Below the pieces are notes generated by a model. That model was not told the DNA's origin. It saw nothing but the letters and a program-made list of their open reading frames with translations, and did not search any database. From the NCBI GenBank assembly GCA_026545225.1, contig CM048848.1, forward strand, positions 45,944,806 through 46,008,805: DNA of 64,000 nucleotides, given 5' to 3'. Of the stretch, positions 21,281 to 32,335 are shown in pieces; the stretch's first letter is position 1; the number at the start of each line of letters is the position of its first letter. This DNA comes from Cornus controversa. Taxonomy: Eukaryota; Streptophyta; Magnoliopsida; Cornales; Cornaceae. A program made the position numbers and the translations under genes.

Positions 21281-21860
21281 GGAGGGGTGTTCAAAAGAAA
21301 AATAAAAGTTACACAACCCAAAAAAAATAAGTTCAGTTCCCAAGCGAATAGGACACTCTCCAAAAGAGGTTATGTCAGATTAAAAATGAAGAAAGAGAAA
21401 AAATGAATTGACATTCCCTACGTCTGACAAGCAAACTCGAAAATGAGAGACAACTGATATAGGAAATTTACGTTACAAGAAGTCCAAAGGTCAAAGGAAT
21501 CAAATGCATGAGATCAGTTATAGTTGAAAGATAATGATAATTATTTTATATCCTAATATCTATTTTGGAGAAGATAACTGAAGGGACCTCCTACTAGAAT
21601 ATAACTACCAAATACACTCTCCTATAAAATTAGAGCATGACACATCAAAAGGTATGCAATATTAATTACAAAATTAATTTTTTATCTATACGATTATAAG
21701 AAATAACTTGATCATCAGAATGTACCTGGCTGGCACCCCGCTGGCACGGTCATATCTCCTTTATTTTGCAAGAACGAAGCTCCAAACTGGACTGTGAGAA
21801 TTTGGCATTCACATGTATGGTGTGATAAGACAATGAAATTTTGAAAAGGTTTCGATTAAC
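21281..21860. other. Gypsy LTR-like remnant (weak)
   Basis: The stretch at 21700-21760 (AACTTGATCATCAGAATGTA, CCTGGCTGGCACCC) resembles the R/U5 region of plant Tat-type Gypsy LTRs. No ends or primer site are recognised. The minisatellite to its left could be part of the same element. Confidence 0.3.
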
Positions 21861-21864
21861 ATGG

Positions 21865-22886
21865 TGTGAGATATACTATTGTGATTGGTAAATTTTGATG
21901 TCAAAACTTGTTGATCGAGTTGTAATCTTTGTTCGATCTTGTGTCTTAATTTTTGAAAGTTGATTTGAAAAATGTCTCGATACCATGGATTTGGATGAGA
22001 GTATCACTTAAAACATGTATGTGAGTGAGAACAGTATATTTGAAGTTTAGGAGATTTAGGACCTAGAAAAATATATTATAAATTGAAAATTTGATTTTTA
22101 GCTAAGTTTGACGCCTCCATAATTTTTGCACCGGTCCAAGTTTTCTCGGTTGGACAGAAATTGCAAAATCTACAAAGTCCGACTGGTTCAACTTGTTCCC
22201 GACTAGTCCAACTTAGTTAATAGCAAGTCTAATCGGTATAACTTTTTTCAGACTAGTCCAACTTATTCCGGACCAGTCCAATTTTTTCTATACAATCCAA
22301 CTTTGCTTATTCAAAAGGAAAAGAGATTTTTCAAGCCTAATTTGATTTCCTTTTGATCTACAACTTTGGAAAATGTCCTAAATTATTTTTAAACTTATTT
22401 TTCAAGTAAAATTAGGACTATCTTTTCTTTTAGTACTACCTTTTTTTTTTCCTATGATTATGCTTTCAAAAAATTATTGATCTACAATTACGATTGTTTT
22501 TCTTTGTGAGAACACACATTATTACAAGTGAGTCATATTAGAGTGATGTTCTCAATCTGATCGGTCAAATATCTGATTTAATAGTTATCTTATTTGGTCA
22601 GATATCTGAGACAAAGTTTGTTGTACTTTACTTCTACGATAGTGGATTTGTTTCTCTATTAGAGTCTTATCTGTAAATTTTTTTCCGACTTGAATTTTTT
22701 TATGTAAATCTTTACTTTACATGCACTTAATTTATTTACTTGCTTTGTCTATGATTGATTTAATTTTAATTTGTTAAAAATTAAAATAATCTTAAAATCG
22801 ATCAAATGAGTAAGTAAACCTATTCAACCCCCTCTAGGTTTTAATTAAGTCTTTCGCAATCACTTTTGCACCACGCTACTCACACA
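21865..22886 (+). repeat. Lone LTR of the gag-only Copia family
   Basis: Starts TGTGAGATATACTATTGTGA and ends CACGCTACTCACACA. It shares the body of the 18518-19847 and 31051 LTRs: repeated GACTAGTCCAACTT palindromic words (22180-22300), the CCCCCTCTAGGTTTT phrase near the end, and GCACCACGC. No primer site follows and no polypurine tract precedes, so it is solo or a fragment. A 5-bp duplication is not visible. Confidence 0.7.
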
Positions 22887-23277
22887 TTGTTATATAATCA
22901 ATTAATCTTAATTGTTAGATCACATTAATTACTTGATGAAGCAATCTGGAGCGTTGAAATTAGAATAATAGCTGATGGGTTGATTGTAACTCATGTAATT
23001 CCTGACTGTTGAAGTTACATTATTAAGTTCTTTATTTAGTCACTGATAATTTAATTGCCCAAAAAAAGGCTATTGTGAGCCATGTAACAATTCAAATAGT
23101 GAGATGAGACTAAAACTGGGGAGTGAGGTAACCAAGTCTAATGATATTTTGGCAAATTTTCAATGAATTTTCCGTTGGCATTTTAAGAATCTGGTGAATT
23201 TCTGATAAAGTTTAGGGTTTTTCGTAACGTTGAATTCTACAACTTCCAATAATGAAATTATGAGAATTCTAATAATT
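22887..23277. other. AT-rich intergenic sequence
   Basis: I see nothing in it beyond simple AT-rich sequence. Confidence 0.4.
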
Positions 23278-23520
23278 CACTACAACATATTTAGTATTTT
23301 TTGGCGGTTTTTGACCCGCGGTATTGGAAGTGCCGAAAATTTGAAATTATTACCAATGTTTTTAAAAACTGCCGAAAATGACTAAGAGTTCTGTCGGTTT
23401 GTTTTAAACCACCAGAATCCTGACACTTTATTGAAAATCGCCAGAAATAATTGGCTTAGCGGCAGTTTTTTTTAAAATAATCAAGCTCGAGTTGGGCCCG
23501 AAAGCTTAGGCCATTTATTT
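23278..23520 (+). mobile_element. CACTA element left end (fragment)
   Basis: CACTACAACATATTTAG is a CACTA-type terminus. It is followed by subterminal words TTTTGGCGGTTTTT, CTGCCGAAAATG, TCGCCAGAAAT and GGCGGCAGTT-like repeats in both orientations, as in plant En/Spm elements. No right end or transposase was found. Confidence 0.6.
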
Positions 23521-23950
23521 TCTTTTGGTAACATTTCCAAATTCTACACTCATTATATATAATTGATATATGTCTTTGAATTTAGAATATAATTTCTCAA
23601 AATAACATTTTATTTTGGAGTAAAGATTGAATGTAGATGATTAAATGATTCATTGAGGATGCTACTCTACATACACACAAATTGTTAAATCTTGTTTAAT
23701 TGAATCATGAAAATAGTATTATCATTTTTATTTTTCTGATTGCAACTAGAGAGGTTTCAACTATCTTTATATTGTTAGAACATATTATCAAAAAGAAAAA
23801 TATCTTCAAATTCCTCCCATTCTGGATTTTAAATTGTGTAGTTTCTTTAATTGTGTTATTTCAAAAAAATTATTATTTATTAACAACTTTACATATAGTT
23901 TTCTATACTTTTATAATTTTTCACTTCTCAACGACTATATATATATATAT
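23521..23950. other. AT-rich intergenic sequence
   Basis: Contains a hydrophobic reading frame (23700-24056) without any recognisable feature; base composition explains it. A (TA)n run ends the stretch at 23937-23950. Confidence 0.4.
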
Positions 23951-24375
23951 AGCCTTCAATAGTTTGATTTCGGGCAACATGATTTCTATGACTTGGGGAT
24001 TGACCATCGCTGAAAGCTCATATTGCATTTTGAGTTGTATTTTGCAACGCTTGTAATCCATTAAATTTACATAATTTGAGCAAATCTAAAAGAAACTGAG
24101 TGTAATTTATCGATAAATATGTTATTATAATTTTTTTTACAATTTTTCAGTAGAACAAGAAGTTTGAAAATACGCAAATCTCTTGTATCTGGCGTCCATG
24201 ATAGTGGATAATAAATAACTAAATGAAAAAAGATAAATTTGTTACCAACTAATGTGACAATCATTGAGTTATAAAACCTTAAAGAGGGGGACAATATTCA
24301 TATCATATACTAACAAAAGTATTTGTTGAAAACTATTTGTTGAAATCATACAAAATATTACATCTCTCGTTCTCT
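23951..24375. repeat. Local duplication, copy 1
   Basis: Matches 24617-25095 in the same orientation through GATTTCGGGCAACATGA, TAATTTGAGCAAATCT, GTCCATGATAGTGGA and ACTAACAAAAGTATTTGTTGA, with moderate divergence. Confidence 0.8.
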
Positions 24376-24432
24376 AGTGGACGATTGCATCTGTGCCACC
24401 AAGTCAAGAATGTGTACGAGCAAAAAAAAAAA

Positions 24433-24513
24433 ATTTAATTACATGGGCATTTTATTAATTTTTCATTGACCCAACATATGTTTGTTAAATCACCTCCTCT
24501 TGTTACTTGGGGA
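24433..24513. repeat. Dispersed repeat, copy 2
   Basis: Counterpart of 16915-17000. It lies between the two copies of the local duplication. Confidence 0.8.
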
Positions 24514-24616
24514 AGTTAAATTCAAAAAAAAGGTTTAGTGCAAAAATAAAAAGGAAAAGGGGATTTCTTTTTGCAGTTTACCCTGTTTAAAATCAGACTA
24601 AACAACAACTATATAC

Positions 24617-25095
24617 ATAGCCTCCTATACTTTGATTTCAGGCAACATGAACGTGATTATCAATCGGTGAATGTTCATAATGAATTTTGAATTGTATTTG
24701 CGGCCTTTGTAATTCGTTACATTCACGTAAAGAGGCTATAAATTTTTTTTAGAATAGTGAACATAATTTGAGCAAATCTCAAGAAAAGTGAATGTAATTT
24801 ACCCATAAATACATGATTATGAAATTTTTTGTAATTTTACACAAATCTCTGTCCCCGTCCGGTGTCCATGATAGTGGACAATAATTAAATAAAAATAAAT
24901 AAATTTATTGATCCGTTTTTGTTACTAATTGATGTGACAATCATTAAATTTTAATACTCTCAAAAGAGAGGGACAGTATTCATATCAAATACTAACAAAA
25001 GTATTTGTTGAACACTATTTATTATTGAAATGATAAAAAAAAAAATACCAATTGGTGTTCCTAACACCAATCTACATATCACATCTCTCGGTGGA
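24617..25095. repeat. Local duplication, copy 2
   Basis: Counterpart of 23951-24375. It ends about 40 bp from the stop codon of the bHLH gene, so it includes most of that gene's 3' flank. Confidence 0.8.
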
Positions 25096-25135
25096 TATTA
25101 AAAAGAATCATCCAACCATCTGTGCTACAAACAAA

Positions 25136-25787
25136 TTACATAGTTCCAAAGACAAGTTTATTTAGTCTTTCTTGCAATCTTGAAGTGTCTATTCCAATTC
25201 TCGACAAAATAGGCTGCAAAAGTATATATCGAAAGTTAGTTAATATTGTAAATGACTGACTATATAGCCTGCAAAAGTTTCCATGCATTTTAAGTAGCAT
25301 ATGATTATCAATACCTTCTGCATAAATTTAATTAGATTTTTATGCATGAATGATATATAGGTAAATTGATAATAAATATAATGTGTGAATAAATGTATGG
25401 CAGCATAAAATGAATTATACTCCTAAAAAGGTCAACATCCACGAGTGTAAAGAACACCACTACATTTGTATTATTTTGACTTGAAAGTAATTATATACTT
25501 ATATGAAGCCTTAAAAGGACATGAAAATTCATCAAAATAGATATTTCTAATTAAAATAATAAACTTGAAAAGTAATCAAAAGTGGAGAAACAGAAAACAA
25601 AATTGGATTCTTCAAATATGTACTTTATTATACCTGTCATTTTATTCCTTCCTAGTTGAACTCTGCCTAAGTGTCAAGTTACGCTAAAGTCGCATTTTTA
25701 ACTTTTTATAAGGTTTGGCGGCTTGGCGCTCATGATTTTCGTGCCTGCACAAGTGGAAAAGCACCACAACCTTGTGGCAATTAAAGG

Positions 25788-25841
<54 letters not shown>

Positions 25842-27176
25842 CTTTTCATATATTAGCTATTTTCGTTTATTGTATTAATTATCAAATAAATACAAATGCT
25901 TTTCTATTGATCAATAAAATTTCTTTTAACGGAAAAAAAATCTTTTTTTCTTATTCTCCCAACAATTTCAGTCTCTCATACCTTTCGACTTGTTCTAATT
26001 TTTAAATTCTCTTACATATCATTACATATTCACCATTATATTTCTTTTGAAGTATGTAATTTTTGACTCTCGTATATGAATATTGTTTGCCCAATTAAAT
26101 TACTATATCTAAACTAAAAACGTAAATAGTATTTTTATATTTCCTTGAGCTTATTGCAGGTTATGTAGAGAGAATAATTATTAAATAAAAATTATTAGTA
26201 TTATATTAATATATGAAATATGAGAAAGTTTAATTTAGAGATTTCACTTTAGACCTCAAACTAGGACTACAAATGAATCAAATCGAGTCGAGTTTGAGTC
26301 TGTTCAGACTCGAGCTCATTTTCTTGTGGACTCAGCTCGGATTCATGACAAGCTTAAAAAGTTGAGTTTGTCTGGCTCGTCTTTATTTTGAGAAGTTAAT
26401 TTGGATTCGGCTCGTTTAATAAAAATATTTGTTCGGGCTCAATTTCAATTTGTGTTCAAGATGGTTTTATCTCGTTCATAAACGTAAACGAGTTTACACA
26501 AGTCTATATTTATGAATATGTTCACGAGTCCTATACGAGCTTTGTTCACGAATATAAACAAGTATAAAAGAGCTAAGGTTCACGAGTCAAGCCCAATACT
26601 ATTCACGATCGGCTTGTTTATTAAACGAGCCTAAAAATTGAATTCAACCCAACTTGTTTTCTTAATAAACGAACTCACTAAACCCTTAACGAGTCTGAGT
26701 TATTTGCAAAAAGTTCAGGTCATTTGCAGCCTACCTCAAATTGAGTCAATTTCCTTGTATATATAGGTATATCCGTATATATAAATATACCTTGGAATGG
26801 ATTGTATATATGATCTTGTCACCCACAGTAGAGTAGCTTGCACTCACAACTTCAACACTTTCTTCCTCGAGAACAGTTATAACTTGATGGAACATGAAAT
26901 TTTTGTTCAACCCAGTAATCAATTTCACCTCCAAATTTGAGCCCATTTCTTCAACTGCAAGTACCGGTATCGCTGGGCCTTCCCTGGTATTGTTATTCCT
27001 ACTCTGATCACCGTTGATCTCTTCTTTCCTTCTCTGCAGTTTTTCTATGTTTTCCTTCATTCCTTTTATATAGTTAATCGCTTGATCCAACAAAACAGGT
27101 AATGCCATTCTTTCCTAATATTCAAAAAACAAAAGCATTCATTTCTGTTTGTGTGTTGATATATGTGTGTACATCA

Positions 27177-27242
<66 letters not shown>

Positions 27243-27382
27243 ACGTTGGAGCTTTGGGCAAAGATGAGAGAGGAAAGAATGGAAAAAAGATGATTCATTT
27301 GTGTTCTTCGCTTTTTCTCCATGGCATTTCTACACATTTTAAGTGAGCTGCTCCGGGGCTGCATTTTCTTTTGTCCCTCCAT
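25136..27382 (-). CDS. bHLH transcription factor, group of bHLH36/118/125/126
   Basis: Three exons join in frame: 27382-27245 (46 codons), 27114-26791 (108 codons) and 25213-25136 (25 codons plus stop), giving 179 aa. Splice sites are canonical: AAC|GTAATT and TTAG|GAAAGA for intron 1, AAG|GTATAT and TTGCAG|CCTATT for intron 2. Residues 14-30 form the basic region (CRNAMEKKRRTQMN); Glu22 and Arg26, the pair expected to contact an E-box, are present, while the usual His is Arg. Helix 1 (HLFSILSSLIF), the loop and helix 2 (LLDQAINYIKGMKENIEKLQ) follow. A C-terminal ACT-like segment carries ASYSTVGDKIIYTIHSK and ends SRIGIDTSRLQERLNKL, as in the Arabidopsis bHLH36/118/125/126 group. Such proteins are nuclear DNA-binding dimers. 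The start at 27382 is chosen because the frame upstream is microsatellite-derived. Expression is unproven. Confidence 0.88.
25791..25839. repeat. (TA)n microsatellite
   Basis: About 24 uninterrupted TA units in bHLH intron 2. Confidence 0.95.
26261..26732. mobile_element. hAT-like non-autonomous element
   Basis: Exact 8-bp target duplication ACCTCAAA at 26253-26260 and 26733-26740. The left end CTAGGACTACAAATGAATC and the reverse complement of the right end, AGGCTGCAAATGACC, are inverted repeats. The interior is a degenerate mix of CTCGTTTA, GAGTCGAGTTT and ATTCACGA words in both orientations, with no coding region. The 8-bp duplication and AGGGCTGCAAA-type terminus indicate the hAT superfamily. 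Confidence 0.88.
27115..27244 (-). other. Intron 1 of the bHLH gene
   Basis: 130 bp, largely a (GA)n run (27205-27239) directly after the donor site and a (TA)n run (27179-27205), so length polymorphism at the splice donor side is likely. Confidence 0.85.
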
Positions 27383-27446
27383 ACCCCTGAAGAATTTAAA
27401 CCCAATGCTTGAAAGACAGTTATATATATGTGTATATATATACATA

Positions 27447-27484
<38 letters not shown>

Positions 27485-28102
27485 GTATAGGATGATAGTA
27501 TGCATGAAGACTGGAAATAGTGTGTGGTCAAGCTACTGATCGAACAGATTGCGATTGATCAAGACATAACACGTTACACACGAGTCCAAATTTTAAAACG
27601 TGTCTTTAAAAAAATAAATAATATAAGAAAACACTACAATAAGTTTTCTAATATGATTTCTTCAGAGAATTAGGATAATACACTTCCTTGTAGATTTAAA
27701 ATTAAAATTTTCATTGAACTTGACCCGGTTCAATTTTATAAATAAATAAAAAAAGTTATTTACACTAGTTACTTGAGTCTTTTAAAATAAATTTTAAAAA
27801 ATTTATTCTACTATTTTTGAAGAATATATTTTATTTCATATCCTGTTATGAAACTTTACGCTAACTCTCAAACTAGTTCTCTAATGATATAACATCGTTT
27901 GAGATTTGTCGCATGATCCCCAAGCCACCCCCGACGTTTGCTTGGTGACGTTTGCTTGGGTGACATTTGCTTGGTGTTTCACAGTGCAATTACAAATATG
28001 TCCATGACCATTTAAAAATGTCCTTTTAACATATGATATGAATAAACCAAAATATTACTTTAAAATAATTTGTTGAGCCAAAGTTACCCTTCCACTCCAA
28101 TG

Positions 28103-28110
<8 letters not shown>
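27383..28110. other. Upstream region of the bHLH gene
   Basis: Begins with TA/TG/TATG microsatellites (27421-27480), which give spurious tyrosine-rich frames. At 27932-27982 the phrase GACGTTTGCTTGG is repeated three times with one-base changes. A clear TATA box cannot be distinguished from the TA-rich background. Confidence 0.4.
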
Positions 28111-28133
<23 letters not shown>

Positions 28134-28139
28134 GTTTTC

Positions 28140-28900
28140 TTAATTATTATATACATATATAATATGCATATTAAATACAAATTTATTTTGTCAATTATTT
28201 ATTTAATATGAAAATTACCCTTCCATTACAATAATAAATTATCTATTTGTGTAAATAATAAATATTTAATATTAAAAAATATAAATGAATATTCAATTTA
28301 TTTTAAAAATAAAATGCATAATTTATTAAATAAAAGTAAAAATTGAATATGTATTTAATAGAAATCTATTACAAATTACATTATATATATATATATATAT
28401 AATTCACCTTTTATGCAAATATACAAATTTCTTTCATGAAGTATCAAACATACAAAGTAATTCAAGAAGTTTTACGTATTAAATAGAATTTTACAACACC
28501 AAGAGTTCAGAATCCAAACCCTAAATTCACCGATACAACAATATTATGGAATTATTAACACAAATAAGAAAAACCAATTTCAACGAAGTGGCGGCAGAGT
28601 GATTAGGGGGTACTTAAGACAATTTGTACATAAAGGTCTGATTTTCATCTAGTCGGAATGCGGGCGCCGAAATATATTTATTATGTCACTGTTCTTGATA
28701 TAGAAACTGCATCAGAAATCTGTCATGTAGTCACGTGCTTATTGTCTCCTTCCTTCCCTCTTCCTGGTTATTGTATCCTTAGTCCTTAGCTGTCTCGTAA
28801 ATTTAAATACTTCGAATTTTGATCCGATCGAATGAATAGGATATGCATTACAATTTAATATTCTAAATTCAATAATTTGTTAATTAAATAAATTAAATAT
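28140..28900. repeat. Tandem duplication, unit A
   Basis: Shared with 29150-30165 in the same order: TTTTGTCAATTATTTATTTA, CCATTACAATAATAAATTAT, TATGGAATTATTAACACAAA, then TCTCCTTCCTTCCCTCTTCC near the right end. The two units are similar over several hundred bases. Unit A lacks about 270 bases present in unit B (29620-29890). Confidence 0.85.
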
Positions 28901-29149
28901 ATATTATAGTTGATCCAGATTCATAATAATTCGATCATGTATAATATACAATATATTATCTAATATTTATATATTAGTAAAATATTTTTATAATTATTTT
29001 CTTCTTCTTTCTTTTGTTTATTTTGTCTCTCTTTATTTTTTTTTTTTATAAATAAAAAGTCAAACACATACCTTCCAAATATATTAATTAGACATAAATT
29101 TTAAAACTACACTGTGTTGTTCACTTAGAAGGTTAGTTAGTTATATATA

Positions 29150-30165
29150 TTATATATTTATTTATTATTAAATAAAAATTTGTTTTGTCAATTATTTATT
29201 TAATATGTAAATTATCCTTCCATTACAATAATAAATTATCTATTTGTGTAATAATAAATATTTAATATTAAAAAATATAAGTGAATATTCAGTTTATTTT
29301 AAAAATGAAATGCATAATTTATTAAATAAAACTAAAAATTGAATATGTATTTAATAGAAATTTATTACAAATTACATTACCTATACATAAAAATCGACCC
29401 TTCATGCGAATCCAATATACAAATTTTTTTCATTAATTATCAAATATACTAAATAATTCATGAAGTTTTACAAATGAAATAGAATTTTATAACACTAAGA
29501 ATCCGGAATCCAAACTCTAATAAATTAACCCATACAACATTATGGAATTATTAACACAAATAAGAAAAATCAGTTCAAGGATTTGGTGGTGGAGTGATTA
29601 GGGGTACTTAAGACATCTTACTTATAACATTTTTGTAAATAAAATAAAAATATAATTAGATGGTTATATTTGACATTTAACACAAAAAATTAACCACATT
29701 AGCAGACAAACAAACACTAACAGAGGTCTGAGGCTATGTTTTTTTAATCCAACCTAAGAAAGTGTAAGTGTAATTTATTACTATAAAACAATCAAAATCA
29801 TATATAAAATTTTTGGATATTATATTATGATTTATCAATCGCATAAAGTAGTTTCATTGATTGTAAAATCAAAAGTCTCGTTTCAACCTAACACAATTTG
29901 TGTACGTAAAGGTCTGCCGACACATGTGTATTAAGTCACTGGTTGTTATAGAATCTCTGACCCAAAATCTGTCATATAGTCGCGTGCTTAATGTCTCCTT
30001 CCTTCCCTCTTCCTGGTTATTGTATCCTTATTCCTTAGCTTGTAAATTTAAATACGTCGGGTTTTCATCCTGAGCCAATAAATAAAATATGAATTGAAAT
30101 ATTTAATTTGATAATTCGTTAATAATTTAAATTTAATAATCTGTTAATTAAACAAATTGAATATG
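29150..30165. repeat. Tandem duplication, unit B
   Basis: Counterpart of 28140-28900. It includes the segment 29858-29950 that is also found at about 205-320. No coding region is present in either unit. Confidence 0.85.
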
Positions 30166-30516
30166 AATTATAATCGATTCGGTCCGATAATAATTCGATA
30201 TAATATAATATAATATACAGTATACTATAAATATATTATTTAATGTACTAATTAGAAGTATAAGTTCTAAAACTACACTCTATGTTGTTGACTGTGAAAG
30301 TTAATTAAACATTTATACGATCTGAATCCAACTAATTAGAATATGGATTGGAACATTCAATCCGATAATCCGTTAGTGATCTAAATCCGATAATTCGTAA
30401 GATTAACAAACCAGATATAGATTATGGTCAATCTCATTCGAATCAAATTCGTTGACATGCCTATTTGTAATAATCGAACATTAAATCCTCTCCTATAGAA
30501 ACGATCTAGGACACAC

Positions 30517-30636
30517 CCGGTGTACGTAAATGCACGGAGTGAATCTTACTTGCACAACACGCACAGTGGGTCTCATTGCGCGTGTTGTAAATGTACAGAT
30601 GAGATTCATTCGGTGCACGATGCATTGTACACGTAC
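30517..30636. mobile_element. Small foldback element
   Basis: CGGTGTACGTAAATGCACGG at the left folds on CGTGCACCGAATGAATCTCA (reverse complement of the right). The centre pairs CAACACGC with GCGTGTTG. About 120 bp in all, MITE-like, no target duplication identified. Confidence 0.6.
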
Positions 30637-30639
30637 TTC

Positions 30640-31050
30640 TTCTATGAATAAACTTCCACAATTTTGTCTAAAAATAACGTTTATAACTATCAGTAGTAAC
30701 TCATGTTATTACAATGGATGACATTAATCACTAATATATCACGTTATTAAAATAGGTGAAATTATATTAACGTGAGTTTCCACCAATGGTTATAAAAATC
30801 ATCATTGGGGAAAAATGCAAAAAATTTCTCACAAGAGATGATTTCTTTCCATCCAATCAAAATCGTTTACTGTAACGAGTTCGTGTTGTACCGATGCGGT
30901 GGAGTACATGTCAAAACCCCTCACAAGAGAGGAATTTAGTCCCTTTTTAATACCTTGTGTTAAAATAGTTCAATGGGCTACCGGTTACTTGCAGTACGGA
31001 AACAATAATGTTTATTATTTTGGTCATCATAGTTAATCTAGATTTTTTAT
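30640..31050. other. Intergenic sequence
   Basis: Nothing recognised; the phrase CTCACAAGAGA occurs twice (about 30825 and 30918). Confidence 0.4.
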
Positions 31051-32335
31051 TGTCACGTATATTTTGGTAATTGGCAATCTTCAGTGTCAAAATTAAACAT
31101 AATCAAGTTGTAATCTTTTATTTATATTCTTGTAATTGATCATTGAAGTTTCAGAGTAAGCATAGTGTTCTACACCAACCATGCAAATGATCTTCAAATG
31201 CATGAAGCTTGACACTTCGGAAGAAGACCTCAATGCATTGAACAAAGATTTGATCGATAGAAGTTTTTAGATGATTCAATTGCATGTGGACATCATTGAT
31301 CAAGTATGAAAGTCACGTTGTCCAGGTAAAGTGATGAGAACACGTATATTTCAAAACGGGACGTTACAACCTTGAAAATTACAGTTTTTGGGCTATTTTT
31401 CAGAAAATCCAAAGTTGGACTGATCCAACTCAAACCTTGATTGGTCCATGAAGTCTCAAGACTTCAATCCTTAGAGGGCAGAGCCGTGGACTAATCTAGG
31501 TATGGGTTACACCAGTCCAAGCCTCCTGATATAGCTTTTTGGCTCTACAAGTTTCCTATTTTGACTGGGTTTTGAATCTGAAATTTTCTTAAACTTTGGG
31601 ATTCATTTCATAGTGATTTTAAACTTGTTTTCAAGAAAAATTATAGGGTAATATCTATAAAACCTCATATAATTTATCTCTCATGAAACTTTCAATACAC
31701 ATCGAAAATATTATCTTTAAAGAGAGAAAACGTAGAGATATTTTTAGAGTAGAGAATTCCTCTATAATTCTTTGTTTATATTTCTTTAAGAGATCACACA
31801 CATATATACACAATGAGTGATTTAGATTGTGTCTCTCTCTTTGCTTGATCAATCATACGAACACTATTTTAGATATTTCTTATTGATCAAGCTATTAGAT
31901 CGTTTGGTTTCTTCTATAATTGTTCATTGGTGAGGAAGGAGAAAAAGATCACACTACAAAAGGAACATAATATTTGTTAAGTGTTCGTATTCTTCTAGTT
32001 ACCCTTTTGAAAGAATTGAGACATTAGCCGAAAGTTTGCAACAATTGGACATGTGAGTTGCAAGAGTAAGTCTGAGGCATTTCGCATCAAGTGTGGGTGT
32101 GAGTCTTGGACATAGTTTTTATACTTTGCTTCGATGATATTGGATTTGGTTCTCTAGTGTTACAAGTCTCACCCGTGATTTTTTCTCAATCTGAATTTTT
32201 CATGTATATCTGTTGCATTCTTTATATTATATTATCACACTTTATTTTATTTACTTGCTTTGTGGGATTACTTTAATTTTAATTGGAGTTAAAATTGGAT
32301 TAATTTAAAAAATTAAGCGAACAAGATAGTATACC

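Larger units (their letters stand above)
25214..26790 (-). other. Intron 2 of the bHLH gene
   Basis: 1577 bp, far longer than intron 1. It contains a long (TA)n run (25791-25839) and a hAT-like insertion (26261-26732) whose nearer end is 58 bp from the donor site. The acceptor is preceded by GATATATACTTTTGCAG. No additional coding exon is visible in it. Confidence 0.8.

Noticed and set aside
23700-24056. 118-codon hydrophobic frame with possible membrane segments
   Set aside because: AT-rich sequence gives Ile/Phe/Leu codons by default, and part lies in a duplicated non-coding block where the partner copy has no open frame.
27122-27539. Tyrosine/isoleucine- and Arg-Glu-rich frames around the bHLH exon 1
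   Set aside because: They arise from (TA)n and (GA)n microsatellites; only 27245-27382 on the minus strand is credible exon.
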